Below the pieces are notes generated by a model. That model did not search any database. It was not told the DNA's origin and saw nothing but the letters and a program-made list of their open reading frames with translations. A DNA stretch of 64,000 nucleotides, taken from NCBI GenBank assembly GCA_019843655.1, contig JACDQD010000005.1, forward strand, positions 3,189,575-3,253,574. The letters run 5' to 3'. Of this stretch, positions 13,271 to 25,440 are shown piece after piece; position 1 is the first letter of the stretch; every line of letters starts with the position of its first letter. Source of the DNA: Lethocerus indicus. Its lineage: Eukaryota > Arthropoda > Insecta > Hemiptera > Belostomatidae. Made by a program: the position numbers and the translations under genes.

Positions 13271-14083
13271 TGCTCCGCTATGTGCATTAACCCTTCACAT
13301 TGCACATACCCCAACCCTAAAATCAAATATGATTACATAAAAATATATATAATCAACCTGATGGTTATAGGTATAATTGCGGAATGTGTTTATGTGTATT
13401 AAATTATTCAGTACTTCAAAATAAAGGGCGAAGGTCCCCACGAACAGAAACGGATACGTTACTACCGAAATTCCGGTTGATCCGCGCACTGTGGGAAAGG
13501 GGACGTCTGGCGGTTGAACTGGAAACAGTTCCGAAACGCCGGCGACGGACCAGTCCGAAGGAAGTTCTAGTGAGGCGAGTGAACTTAACTTTTCAGTGAG
13601 GCGGACTTAGATGGAAGTCCGAAAAAGGAAAAAAAGTCCAACATCCAGCCGTGGACCCACCCATTGCCCGGGGTTCTTTCCTACTGAAGTGCTCGATAAA
13701 ATTAAATAACCTTTCTACTTAAATTGAAAAAAAAGAATACGTTGTTTGAAGGCATTTACAATTCCATTGCCTTTATATGAGTACTACTCAGTGTGTTTCA
13801 ATGTAAGATATTAAATTGGCGGTAAACTCATTCATTTTCATACGTTACACACTATATCTTTCAAATTAGCTCATACGAGTATATCATGACATCGGGAATG
13901 AATGTAACAGGTATATGAATGCTATCGGGAACAGCGAAAAGATCTAGGATAACGCTGAGCGGATTAGAAAAGCCCAAAATCAAACGTGTCTTGCGCTTTG
14001 CACTGATTTTTCTTATGTCTCCAAATGTATCACGCATTTCATATTCCATAAATCATCTTCAGTACCTTAAAATGTTACAGAGT
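13271..14083. other. Non-coding; small island at about 13400-13690
   Basis: The minus frame at 13861-14049 follows directly after a Jockey relic in the same orientation, but its sequence does not match the expected continuation of the LINE. Otherwise there is nothing beyond a GC-richer patch. Confidence 0.35.
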
Positions 14084-14500
14084 ACTAGTGCGACTCCAAA
14101 GTCGGCAGAGGTGATGGACGCTGAGGCTCAGCAGTTCGCCAATACCCAATAAAGGATACCTAGGCTGTGGGGCGGGGAGTAGTTCCAACACACTTACACG
14201 CGCACACGTCGGATGAATATAGGAAGTAAAGGAGAAACCCTAACAGACACGGATATTCCTGTCAGCAAGATAGGATTTAAGGGTGAACGGTAGGATAGCC
14301 TGGAGCTTTAACAACCCTCGACGTGCCAAAGCCTATTAGGGGCTTGTGCCTCATTCAGGAAAGCCGCCCAACGGTTCCTCTATTTGATTTAACATTCTGG
14401 AACTGGAGTATCATCCAGTGACCCCGCCCAAATCCTAAAACTAGTCCAAGGCACTCAATACTGGAATGTCACCCTAACGGCTCACTCGAAAAGGATATTT
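14084..14500 (-). mobile_element. Decayed Jockey-type LINE, reverse transcriptase core
   Basis: Read on the minus strand, the order of conserved RT pieces is HSSIEC (14451-14468), AAFLNEAQAPNRLWHVEG (14316-14367), LKSYLADRNIRV (14248-14281) and a degenerate active-site region ADFGVAL (14084-14106). In Jockey-clade RTs these correspond to 'HSTIEQ', 'AVFLDVxQAFDRVWHEGL', 'LKSYLxxRxFxV' and the 'FADDTAxL' box, in that order and with fitting spacing. The first catalytic Asp is lost (FLN for FLD), the FADD box is broken, and frameshifts and stops separate the pieces, so the copy is dead. Both ends are lost. It is inserted in a mid-GC stretch beside an (AT)n tract. Confidence 0.8.
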
Positions 14501-14789
14501 AACTCGCCCATACAGAATGCTCGAATGATTGAATCGTAAACACGAATCCTCTGATCTGAACATACGAATCACTTCTGAAGTAATTAGCCATCTACTCCCT
14601 AAATTAAACAGCCATTCTGAAAGGGGTTTCTGGAAATGGGATTTTTAATTCTCTTTACGATTAATCTCCGGTTATACATTTTTCTTCTGAGTGACATTTC
14701 ATAATCCAATTTAAATTATCGTGTTCTGTCCAAATGTATCATTCGTCTAAATGCAATTAGACGTACTACACAAAAATGTAAAAACGTTA

Positions 14790-14832
<43 letters not shown>

Positions 14833-15229
14833 TGAAAACGTATTATGTAAAAAAAATTGTTTTACTAGGAATTACTGAATTAAGTAAACGGTACTGGCAA
14901 ATGAATTCCCTGGGTCAGACAGTAATGCTCGTTTATTCGTCTGTCTGATATATTTTTACATAAATTAACAAGCGATAAGACTGTAATGACTAAATTAGTG
15001 AGGGGTGTGGTCCTACAGCCTTTCTAACTTACATAATAAATAATCTATTCCCGAGTGGGTCTATGGTTCGTCGGGAGCCCCGCATGTTTTAGACGCTTTT
15101 ACAATTCCAATACACGGTAAAAGTCGAATCGTCAAAAATTAACAGACAATCCTGCTCGTAATTATGTACATCCCTATTAAAATTTCTGTGACAGCGACAG
15201 GATAGAGCTTCTAGTCTTTCGTGAGAATA
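14501..15229. other. AT-rich non-coding stretch
   Basis: Apart from the (AT)n tract at 14795-14830, I see nothing. The plus frame at 14751-14948 exists only because the dinucleotide repeat encodes Ile-Tyr repeats. Confidence 0.5.
14795..14830. repeat. (AT)18 microsatellite
   Basis: Uninterrupted alternating A and T for 36 bases, following GTAC. Length is likely to vary between individuals. Confidence 0.95.
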
Positions 15230-15860
15230 TTTGAAACGTGGGGATCAAGGGGCGCTATTAACAGGAGAAACGTGTAAGTCGATTTGAAGGTCGGGTAAAT
15301 TTATTTATTCCCCCCCCTTCAGATCTGGGTCACGTGTCGGCGGCATCGGATTTCTGGCGGCATCCTGCCGCTAGGGGTTAAGTGGCTCAAAGGGAAGTGG
15401 GGAAAAGAGATTTCCAGCCACCCCGACCTAGTCGAATCCCGCGGGGCCGCGTGAAATAAGGGGCGCCGAGAATAACGCAATAAAATGTAAATTACATAAA
15501 AAACGAGGCTGGAGATGAATGGCGGGGCGGGGACCCGTGGATGAGGGTGGTTTGGGCGGGGGGAATTCTTCCTCTGAAATATTCCTGGGCTCGGCGGCGC
15601 CTCACTCTGCTCCTCGCGCGATTTATTACCGCAACGAGGATATTCAATTTTCGCTCAATATCCCATTGAAAGAGTAGGATAGCGGGCGATTGAATTACTC
15701 CGGTGCCACGCATTACACGTGGGAGATCGTTCCCACTAACTTCTGTTGTCGGACAAACTCCCGTGCGATTCAATTTGGCGAATCGGAAGGTGACAGAAGT
15801 ATACGCGAGTGCCATCAACATTAAGCGGTTATAGCTTTTTATCCGTTCTTGCAAATTTAA
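15230..15860. other. GC-richer island
   Basis: A block with C8 at 15310-15317, GCGGGGCCGCG near 15439 and TCGGCGGCGCC near 15591, followed abruptly by AT-rich DNA. The 120-codon minus frame at 15492-15854 spans most of it but has no recognisable domain and an Arg-rich tract from CpG-rich DNA. Confidence 0.4.
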
Positions 15861-16309
15861 AATGACGAGAAGTAATTAATTATAATACGTGATTAAGTGT
15901 GAATAACACAATAAGAGTACAATAATAACATTTCGAAAGTTTCCGTGGAATATGAATATGATTTCTGTGATCAACTGATATGAATATGAAGTACGATTAA
16001 GTGGCAGAAAAAATTATTAAATCAACATAACCAAATAATATTTTGTAATCAAGACTACACCAGCTGACTAGGAGAGTTGATACTGAGTGATTTACTAATA
16101 AACCCGTATAAGCCGATATTTTAAAGTATGAAATATTACGTCTAGAATTGAATATTCGAAATACTTTACAGGGTTAATTTTATTTTATTAATATTTTTAT
16201 TAATACAGTATCTACTTGCCCGTGATATGTAACCCTCCAAGAGGTAAAATGTGTGAGATCTGTGAAAGTAATACATATATAACTTGAGATTTTTCAGGCT
16301 GTTCGAATT
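15861..16309. other. AT-rich non-coding stretch
   Basis: I see no feature here. Confidence 0.5.
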
Positions 16310-16860
16310 CAGGTCAAGTCCCATACGGGTTTGAGAGGGCGGGGGGCCTAAAATAGGCTAAAATATACATAAAGTCCTCCCCCGGGGGACCGGGTAACGG
16401 GTGAGGGTGGAGGGGGGTAGCTCGCGATGAAGATAGGGAAAGGGATGAGTCTGGGGCCTATAAATCTGATTGGTTAAGAGATAAGTGGGCCGCACAGGGA
16501 CAAGTTTCAAAAGAGGAAGTCCAACTTTGGGCCGGAAGTCATCCATTAAACTGTCTTTACCATTTCCTCCCCACTCGCCCTTCCTGCTCATGGCCCCTTC
16601 GAATTAAGTCCTTTTTGGGATATTCGAATCTTTAAAAAAAGGGAAGAAAAGGAAAAAAAGGGTAGAATATAAAATTGACTTATCCCGCGGAAAGGAGGGA
16701 GATTAACAATTGCGGCGGGGGAGTCACTGAAAATGGTAATCGCTTTTGCAATTTAAGGGGCTGTCGGCTCCGCGGGCCAAAGTTGTCCACGAAACTTAAC
16801 CACCTCTCCCTCTCTCTCAATCCGGCACCGCGGGATAAGCCCAGTTTTTCTGAGTTTTAA
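16310..16860. other. GC-richer island
   Basis: Purine-rich on the plus strand between 16630 and 16740 and rich in CCCGGG and CCGCGG words. Short frames on both strands (16358-16591 and 16675-16860) show no domain. Confidence 0.4.
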
Positions 16861-17369
16861 CACGCTCCGTACTACATCGGTCAGAAAATTTCTCGGAAAG
16901 AAGATTTGAAAAATAATTTTTAAGGGAAGACTCTTGGACTGGGATTTGAACGAACTCGATGAAACGAACGGTATTTCTCAAATACAGAATCGAATAACTT
17001 ACTTTGACCCAATATTGTACACATTGTAATGAAATAATATCCTAAATTTTAACGATAATTCGCTAGTACGTTGATTTACAATGCCCTTATTCAACAACAA
17101 TTTAAAATTTGTGCATCGTAAATCATTAGATTTAAACTTGTAAATACATATGATGTTATTAAAGTTTTCACAAAGAATGATCGTTCATTTAAAACAGTCG
17201 GAACGTTAAAACATCGGAACAGTTAGAACGTTGTCTAACTGTTGGGAGATCGTTATGATCTTATTTTCCCTTGAATATGATTTCTTTCACCGAATAAACG
17301 TCACTGGACTGTAGTTTAAGACTCAAAGGTTTAATAAAAAAAAAGAAAAAAGGAGAAGCCCAGTGCGGC
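16861..17369. other. AT-rich non-coding stretch
   Basis: Holds GTCGGAACGTTAAAACATCGG-type imperfect short repeats around 17198-17235 (AACGTT, GGAAC, AGAACGTTGT). No gene seen. Confidence 0.4.
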
Positions 17370-18060
17370 ATATTCTATTACGTCGAAATTTCTCGACGTT
17401 TATAAAGTTTACTACCCGCCGCCAGGGTTTAACATCCCGTTCACGTTCGAGCGCGACGGGGAGGCACACCACCACTGTCTTCTTTCACCCGCCGTAACGC
17501 CGGTATGTGCGCCAAGTGAAAAATCGTTTTTGTTTTTTTTCGCCCAGGGAAAAACTCAATACCGAAGAAAAGAATAAGTGCGAAGCGCGCCCCGAGAAAG
17601 ACGAAGCGGCTTCGGCGTCGGCGGGGCGCGGTTTGAAAGGAGAGGAGGCCCATAGTGTAAGGTCGGCGGGCTCTCCCTTAAGAGGGTGGAAACCGCCCCC
17701 CTAGACCCGCACCCCGCACATAAATTCACTCTTTCGGCCTTACGCACACAGGAGCGCGCGGATACGCACCGGCCGCGTCTGTGTGTCTTCTTCATCCCAA
17801 GAGGGAGAGGGAGATGGAGATGGAGAGTGAGAGAGAGAGAGAGAGAGAGGAGCGCCGGCCCCTAACAACGGCCGGCTCTGTTCGGTCGGACCGGAAAAAG
17901 AAACCAATTCCTACTAGATTTTCCAAGGGGGCACCGCTGGCTTCCTCCTTCTTTATTTCATGAGGTGGATGGTGGCGCCTAAAAAGTGGCCTTAGCACCT
18001 GCAAGCTATTGAGTGCACACAGAATCACCGACATACATCTCCTCCCGACAGCGAACTAAG
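17370..18060. other. GC-richer island with purine tract
   Basis: Dense CpG (GGCGTCGGCGGGGCGCGG near 17613). The second half becomes almost pure purine from 17800 to 17850, ending in a GA dinucleotide run. Up to five overlapping frames on both strands cross it, which is typical of stop-poor GC-rich DNA rather than of a gene. Confidence 0.45.
17829..17849 (+). repeat. (GA)n microsatellite
   Basis: About ten GA units, preceded by GGAGATGGAGATGGAGAGT. The long purine tract with partial mirror symmetry could adopt triplex (H-DNA) structure. Confidence 0.85.
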
Positions 18061-19262
18061 CGAGGTATTTCAATAAGGATTTACTGGGTACATTTCCTAT
18101 AAGACGGAAAGTCCGGATCTCTTTTATTTTATGCTAGAAAAAATCGGCTGTTTTTGTGCTTGTATTGGTAACATTTTCTTTATTGGCTCGAGTTGGACAA
18201 AAAGAAGCTGTACTTGTTTTTATCAACTCGCAGATCGTCTGGACTTTTGAGATTCTCAAGAGGCGAGGCAAACTTGAAATCCGTGGCCCAGACTCACACG
18301 GCATGGAAGGTAGTTCCCGAGCAGGAAGTTCCACTTACCTTCTATTGCTCTTCCAGTCAACTAAGGGAGAAATAAAAAGATAACTAAATAGTTTTTTCTC
18401 AGATTTAATCAGTATACGAAAGAGTTGTACAATACGACGGTGCGGGACGACACAAATGACTCCGGTTGGGTCAGATTTTGTCATGCTTCGCAATACACTA
18501 CTAAATTACGCAATAATTTTTAATTATTATTAAAATGTTTAAATTTTAAATCGAGATTAAAGTATGCATTAAATTTATAAGCAGCTATCTTCGATATTTT
18601 GTGAGAAGTAATGCCGCATTCTGCGAAGCACTGAACGCACATAGGTTACCTTTATGGGAATATGATCTTTAGAAAAATATCAAATTAAAAAATGATGTCA
18701 GTTAATAAAATAGGCGGTATGTTTTTTGATGAAATTCCGGGTGAGGTCGAATTATTTATGGTTTTATAAAAATTTAATCTCAAAAGAGCCCTGAGAGGTT
18801 CTCCCCTACACTCGGACTTTCTCATCATATTTCGTTGGGAGCAGTGAAATTTTAATCGAGTGAACCCCTGTCAATTTCCAACAAATAAGTCCATTTGCTT
18901 ATTGCGTATTTAAAATTTTAAACTCCGGAGATTTGAGGTTCTGGACATGGGGCGTGAGACAAAGTTTTATGCTTCTCCTCACTATCCCTCGTGAAAACAC
19001 AATTTAAGGTTACAAAATATTCTAATATAAATTTATGGACATCGATATAGGAATAAAGCGCCAATGTTAAAATAATTTTACAAATTGAATATTCCAAATC
19101 GACCGTTGGTTGCGTAAAATACATTTTCCTCATTTTTATGAAGGTCTTCTTCAATAGCGTTCTGCAAATTAGTGAGGCACACGCGCATTTCGGTTGGAAT
19201 ATTTCCGCAAACTCACGCGGAATCCTAATTCAAGACTCAAACGACAGAACGATATTACAAAT
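18061..19262. other. AT-rich non-coding stretch
   Basis: Frames at 18134-18383 on both strands and at 18918-19154 (-) are unrecognised. Nothing else seen. Confidence 0.45.
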
Positions 19263-19372
19263 TAAACTCCTCGACAACAGGTTACAACTATCCGATCAAG
19301 AACAAATTAATAGTCTACAACCATATTTTGAAACCTAACTGGGAATCGTCGTGGGGATCGATACCATCAATA
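19263..19372 (+). mobile_element. Diverged Jockey-type RT C-terminal fragment
   Basis: The frame reads KLLDNRLQLSDQEQ, then after a few codons KPNWESSWGS. It aligns with the Jockey segment 'W-L-x-x-x-S-x-L-S-x-x-N-K-x-x-x-Y-K-x-x-L-K-P-x-W-x-Y-G-x-x-L-W-G-S'. At the DNA level it matches the relic at 55940-56262: an identical AACTCCTCGACAAC, then ACAA(C/T)T, GAACAAATTA, AACTGGG and TGGGGATC in the same order. The open frame starting at 19138 runs into it, and its upstream part (HFGWNISANSRG) may be the region after the missing Y-L-G box. A stop and frameshift follow. Dead copy. Confidence 0.6.
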
Positions 19373-19479
19373 ATTAAATCAATGTAAATATAATACTTCA
19401 ATTTACTAAAATTTATGTAGTACTATACGTATCATTCAGAAGTGCAAAGTATGGACCGAGTCAAAAGCCTGAACAACGA

Positions 19480-21570
19480 CCGACATAATGTCACGCCTAA
19501 ATGTGGCGGTCGAATTAACGCTTCCATTGAAAATTGTTGTCAACTCTTACCCTTTACGAGGTAACACTTAATAACCCGCCGGTTAATTGAACCGGAGGGA
19601 TGGAGATGGCGAGCGCCGGCCAGCGATGGGGCGAGGCTTGTTCGCGCGCCCCCACTAACAGTATCGACACCGCCGACGTGCGTGTCTCATTAACACCGGG
19701 ACGGTGTGAATGTGTGTCTGTGTGTGTGTTCGGGGGTGTAAGCTGGGGTGGACGAGGGTGGGTGGAGGGGCGGACGCTCACGTGCAAAATACACAGGGGG
19801 AATTAAAATTGCAGTTAACGAACTGTTTGTCCGTCGCGAATGTAACGAACAAGCGGCGGGCGGGGCGCACCGACACGGAAAAGTTAAAATGTAAACCGGC
19901 TAATAGTTAATATGAGCGTTGAAAAGGTTGAATGGAGCGTGCAACGTATTGAAAATTGTGTCCGGCCGGAAAACCGTTTCGTTCCGTGCAAATTTCGAAC
20001 ACTGCACGGTTCCTCCGAAATAAAAAAACCAAAATTTCATTTCCGGCCAATAAACAGTTTGGAACAATTAGAACCAATTAAAACAATTAAAATCATATGA
20101 AATCCTTTAGAATTAGACGTCCTACCGAACAGCAAGTTCGTTACCTTGGGTTCAATCTAGAGTCCACACATTGTACGTTTCATGAGATCAGCCTGCGATA
20201 TTGCGAACTGTCATTTTTAGCTCTGTTTTGTATGTTTTAGAAACGAATACAAAATAATTCCAAATTCTAAATAAAAATTACAGCGAATAATGTACAACAG
20301 CAGTTTGAATTTTTTTTTAATTTTGAAACTTGACGATTTATTCATTTGTTTCCTTTGCCAGCCAATATTACGTGCGCACAATAGACAGCTCATCGGAAGC
20401 GGACATGTCAGCGATACTCGGGCGGGTCGAGTTCAAGAACACAACGTGGGCAAACAACGCATCCCGCCGTTTAACACACGTCGTGGGCGTCGAGCCCCTG
20501 GAGCGCTGTTCTCTCCGGGTAATTAATTGAAATTGCCGTAAACCCCGTTCTCTTTATAGGGGGCGCGTGGGCCCGTACAGGCGCGCGTTTGCAACGTGCA
20601 GGCGACAAACAAAACGCGAGATAGATAAGTTAAAAGGTAAACGGGTTAATTGTTAATCAGGAGTTTGAAAATTTAAACAAACGGGCGTACCGGGGAGAGA
20701 GGGGTGCATGTGTACTGGGCGGGGGGTGGTCCCGGTTCCCGGAAATTGCATTAGCTGCACCCCCTCTAACCCCTCCGCCCCTTCACCCACAGTCGGCGGG
20801 GTTCACCCTCGTCCCTAAGAGGAATGTATTTAGCCCCACTTTTATCTCTATGACGTCAGTTAAACAGATGCAAATTCAAGCGTTAGTTGGCCCGAATAAC
20901 CGTAGCGGCAAAATTCCCCCCCAGTCAGTCGAATTAAAATAATTCGGTGCCGTTAATTTCTATAGAATTTTAATGTTATAATTAATACCAATGGGGAGTA
21001 CCGATTCATTAATTTTTTAAAGGAATAATGCGCGAGGGGTTTTATTGGCAATACAATCAGCGACATTGATGTTAAAGTAGCCCTAATAATTAGAGTTTAA
21101 TGAAGGAGGCCCTATTTTTCTATTTTTTTATTCGCCCCGAATTAATTAATAACGGTTATATTTTATATATATTTAATTTTATTAGTCATTTTCAGGCTGT
21201 GACTACTGCTTAGAACAGATTGCGGGAATAGATTATTAATAACGGTCCTATTGAATTTGATTACTGGACGGTACTGAAGTTAAAGTGCCCCAGGTTAGGT
21301 GGTAGCGCCGTTGTTCAGGTGATGTATGTTCAGGTGGGCGGTGCAATATTTCAACAGGGCCGGGGGGCAGGTTGTCGGCAACCCTGGGGGGATATCTTAC
21401 CGGCCGCAACATACCCCTCCTCATCCCCCAACCATACTGCGGTTGACGCTATGTGCACTGCACAAAGGCACTTATCCATTATCAACAACCGTGTTATGTA
21501 CCGCCGGTGGTAAACCGAATCTGGACGTAGAGCGGGCCGCCCTCGGTCTCTTCTTAGTCCACACCCTCGG
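19480..21570. other. Largest GC-richer island complex (about 2 kb)
   Basis: A run of CpG-containing segments broken by TTAATTAA-like words: GT-rich at 19705-19735, purine- and pyrimidine-rich at 20690-20800, and blocks of AATTAAT at 20930-21180. Many short frames overlap on both strands; none has a domain. It looks like clustered non-coding elements rather than exons. AT-rich DNA at 20100-20300 separates two parts. Confidence 0.4.
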
Positions 21571-22289
21571 AATCATTTAATTACATACATAATTGTTTAA
21601 TAAATATAAGAATTAAACATTAACAAAAAACTGCGTTCATGCCGGCTATGAACAAAAATTTCTCTAAATAAATACAGCCAATAAATTAAACAGCCGACAT
21701 AAAAGGAACATTTAAATCGGCGCTTTATTTTAAACAAACATCTGCTACATTGGATGAATTATCGGGCGAAATTAACCTAAAGCCCATCTGTCAGTGTAAA
21801 CGCGAGTGGCGGACTAGAAAATGCAATCGTTCCATTTAACGGCCGAAGAGCCAATTCGTGGTACACGGACCACTTAGTGAAATCGAATGGCTATTTTTCG
21901 TTGGTTTCTACGGGACATTGTACCAAATATAAAAACATGGATACATTTCATGAATAACAGGTTTCCACCGCTTTTGATACAGTTTCCATAGATTTTTTGG
22001 TAGGAATTTTTGGTAACAAAATCTAGAGTTACTACAGTTTTAAAAGTTGAAATTTAGAATATCCATAATCTGATTAACTAATGTGAATAATAGTATCACT
22101 ATTCATTTCGACTGTCCCGATTCATGTAAATGACTGTCCTTGTGACTATAGGATCCTCGTCCTCCAAATATTTTATGTAATAAGAAAAAACAAATAACGT
22201 TTCCTCTCGATTTTCTCATGTCATCCCTAGCTGTTATATCCGGCTTTCGTTCCAATATACACTGTTGTGCGTAACGAGACGTTTTTACA
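21571..22289. other. AT-rich non-coding stretch
   Basis: I see nothing that can be named. A mid-GC segment at 21790-21960 could be an old repeat, but no motif was found in six frames. Confidence 0.4.
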
Positions 22290-22740
22290 TTTCATGGAAA
22301 GTATATAATGACAACAATAAAGAAGAACGGCGTTTGAGGAAGCTCGAGTGAGAGTGAGCGGTGGGTACCGGAAGTGTGTGCGGGAAACTGGTAGGCCCTA
22401 ACCCGGAGGTGAGGCCGCCTGGACCCGTTCCCACCCTCAATATATATATCCGGTTCGGGTTCGAGGGAGGAGGGTATAAATTTATTCAAGAGGGTAGTGT
22501 AAGGGGTCGTGTGGGGGATGAAAACAAGATGTAAAATAACGCCGGGCCTATTTATTCTGGCGGTGGTTGCCTCACCGGCTCTAACCGGCTTCTTACTTTA
22601 TTCCATAGGCGCCGCTACACAAAAATCCATTCATGAATTCGATACCAGACCGACATATTGTGGCGACGCATTTCTGATAATCTTTAGCCTCGTTTCTATT
22701 TATCTCACTCTCAAAATAAATAACGAGCTTTCTCATTAGA
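22290..22740. other. GC-richer island with an unrecognised plus-strand ORF
   Basis: The plus frame 22509-22739 (76 codons, ATG, TAG end) has two hydrophobic stretches (GLFILAVVASPALTGFLLYS and AFLIIFSLVSIYLTL) and would be a small two-helix membrane protein if real. I do not recognise it. Its start has no recognisable promoter and no splice signals define it. Chance is the simplest explanation. Confidence 0.2.
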
Positions 22741-23279
22741 TTTTGGCAGTAAGCATATTCAATAATTTAAACACATGTTCATAAACGAGCAAAGGTTTCC
22801 GCGATCAGAACTCGAATTATCCGATCGAACATTGGATAGGATCGGGATACTGTGGGAAGAACCTTAGTTGGCGGGGGTTGACCACTGCTATTCTGGGATG
22901 TTTCCTGTGTTTGGAAAATCTTGGGATTTTATATATACCCGGAGGTGATTTGTTTTTAATTGTCTTGGGATTATGACTTGTCTGTTCCCTTATTACCGGG
23001 AAGGTATTTATGTTTAAGAATTAAATTTTGTTCGGAAATAAAATATGAAATTAAAGTCCAATTGTCTGGGTCAATAACGCAAGAGTTACGAGAGAACGAA
23101 TGGGCGCTAATGGGGTGTTACCTGCCAGGGTAAGAAATAATACAATAAAAAAAGATACAACAATTTGAAAATGGAATAATAGAGAGAAAGTAATAGCGAT
23201 CAATTTCTTTATATAATTCTTTATATAATAAATTTGAAATTGAATAGCTGGCTACCAACAGAAATATTAAAAGCCGTCC
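22741..23279. other. AT-rich non-coding stretch
   Basis: Contains a tandem TTCTTTATATAA doublet at about 23207-23230. No gene. Confidence 0.4.
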
Positions 23280-23700
23280 AGGGGGAGGCAGCTCGATCGG
23301 AGAAGTGTGTTAGGTAGTGGGCCTTGACTGATAAGAGTGATAGAGGCGAGAGGGCAGGTTTTTGTGGGAGGGCGGCTCCACCCTCGTTAAGTGTCCCGGG
23401 CCCACGGGGAGAACAATGAGCATTGTTCTCTATAAAACAAAAGCTCGGGTACTTAACATGGCCGACCGGGATCCGTCCGGACGGAGCGGCGGCCGCGCTT
23501 AGCGCCGGCGGTATAACGCCGAAACGGTCGGATAACGACGTGGCCCCCGAAGTACGCGGGTTAGGTTTGGGGGTGGGTTGAGGGTTGAGGGCGGATGGGG
23601 GTGCAGTGTTTTTAGTGCGGCCACGATAATAGGTGGCCGAACCTGCTAGCGGCGCTATTACAGGCGCTGAATTTCAATGCGCCCCTTCTTGGGTAATTAT
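23280..23700. other. GC-richer island
   Basis: CpG-dense (GGAGCGGCGGCCGCGC near 23482). It includes the inverted Sox-like site and TATA-like word described separately, followed by a purine/T-rich GGGTTGAGGGTTGAGGGCGG tract near 23573. This combination resembles a promoter or enhancer, but no transcript can be traced. Confidence 0.4.
23409..23430. promoter_or_regulatory. Perfect inverted repeat resembling a Sox dimer site
   Basis: GAGAACAATG and CATTGTTCTC are exact reverse complements separated by AG. The inner part is AACAAT-N4-ATTGTT, the head-to-head arrangement known for SoxE dimers. A TATAAAAC word follows at once (23431-23438). The symmetry is seen; the protein is inferred. Confidence 0.5.
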
Positions 23701-24539
23701 AAAACACTCGTGAATCGAATGCAGTACTAGACGTTTCTATTGTGGTGTTTCTCGAGCCCCCTCCGATTGCAGACTTCACGGGGATTAAAGTGATTGTTGT
23801 TAAACCTTTTCTTCAGTTTTCCTCCAGAATTGAAGAAATAAGAGAGTTCTAGCACGCCCGCCGAACGTGTTCTACACCTAAGCGTGTTGCTATTTGTACA
23901 CGATAAAGGAAACAGTCGAAATGCATATGCATGCATGCTGCACGGCTTTCTCATCTAGCATGAATTATTGACTATCGTTGTACCACTAATTGCGATGAAA
24001 TTTCATTCCTTAAATCCGTCATTTACATCTACGGGACTCATATATCAACAGTTGTAAGACATTACAACAGGACATTACAGAAGATGGTAAAGTAGATCAC
24101 AAGTGCGACAATGTTCCATGCTTTCGCAGACCCCAGAAATCTTTATATTCGCATTGGGGAACAATAAAACTAATACGGAAACGTCTCTTTCGAGAGGACA
24201 AATCTGACGAAATATGCTTTATGAATGGAAAGCACCACATTAGATTTCATGCATGAGGGCCATAGAAAAGGAGGTAGTTACAAGTAACGAATGGGAATTG
24301 TCTACCGTTTCAAACACTGACTGTGGGAACGGTTATCGTCCATACAGATTATAAATTGCATGTTAGAATATTATAGTTACTATGGCGTTTTCATTACTCA
24401 TTTAAGACAATAACGCGTCTTATTTTTTGTTGAAATAATAGTGGGACTGACTGTAACTCACGTTAGAAAATCATAGGAATTATGATATTGTTGCGGGTAA
24501 TAATAAGTTAACAGAATGTTTACTGATAATGAAAAATAA
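23701..24539. other. AT-rich non-coding stretch
   Basis: The minus frame 23727-23954 is unrecognised. ATGCATATGCATGCATGC near 23921 is a short purine/pyrimidine alternating run. Nothing else. Confidence 0.4.
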
Positions 24540-25440
24540 AAATTGGATTAAGCCGCGGACAAAACGTTGATCAAAGTCGCAGAGAATGGACTGTCGGGCG
24601 GCATATGCGATATAAAGCAATTAATAAATTAAATTCAAAATCGGTAAAGTACAAATACCGAAGTGGGATGGGCGAACTCGTGGGTTATTCTGGGTCGCGG
24701 ACTACCCACCACCCGGGGTTTAACTTTAATCACTTTACGCGTCGCGACGTCCCCCTTAACTTGGGCCTTCATCCGGCGCGGTGTCTTGATTGGTTTATCA
24801 GAGGGTAGAGACTGAAGGGGAACGGCGAACAACTTGATCACCTCTCCCTCTCCCTCTTTCTCGTTCTCTCTAACGCTCTATCTCCCTCCTTCGTTCGAAC
24901 ACACACACGCACACATAGGAACACATAACCGCCGGATACGCACCCACACACGCGCACAAGGACCCCTTTGTTCTCCACTAAACTTAATAGCACACTCTCC
25001 ACCGTCTCAACCCCTCCCCTCCCCCACCCCCTGCCACCACTCCCAGGGCTTGTTATGTACAACTAGACGTATCATCTTTACCTTAACGGTTCAATTAACC
25101 GTACCCCTCTTCGCCCCCACACCCGGGCCCCACTTCGTCATCATCACAGCCGGGCGTCTCCGTCGTCGAGCCTTCATATCATATCGGGAGATTCCCCCCA
25201 TTGTTTTCGAGGCCGAACTGCCGGTGAACGCCTGTAGGGGCGCGTGGTATCGTGTTAACAGCTCTCCCCATCACAAATCGCGTTATCCTCTCGAATTATT
25301 AATGCGAAATTCCCCCGGTACTTAAACGGAGCCCCTCCTCCTCAGCCACCTCTTCCGACGTGGCGCCAAGGCTTATAAATGCGGGACGGATAACAATTAC
25401 ACGCACGCGTTTTAATTATATTTCGCATGAACCCGAATTA
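24540..25440. other. GC-richer island with pyrimidine tract
   Basis: Starts with TAAT/TTAA-rich conserved-looking DNA, then a pyrimidine and CA tract at 24840-24960 (CTCTCCCTCTCCCTCTTTCT; ACACACACGCACACA), then CpG-rich DNA to about 25400. The 163-codon plus frame at 24834-25325 is a product of this low-complexity tract (Ser/Pro/Leu/Thr-rich) and is not taken as a gene. Confidence 0.45.

Noticed and set aside
24834..25325. 163-codon ORF
   Set aside because: Ser/Pro/Thr/Leu-rich product of a CT and CA low-complexity tract; no domain, and the opposite strand is open as well.
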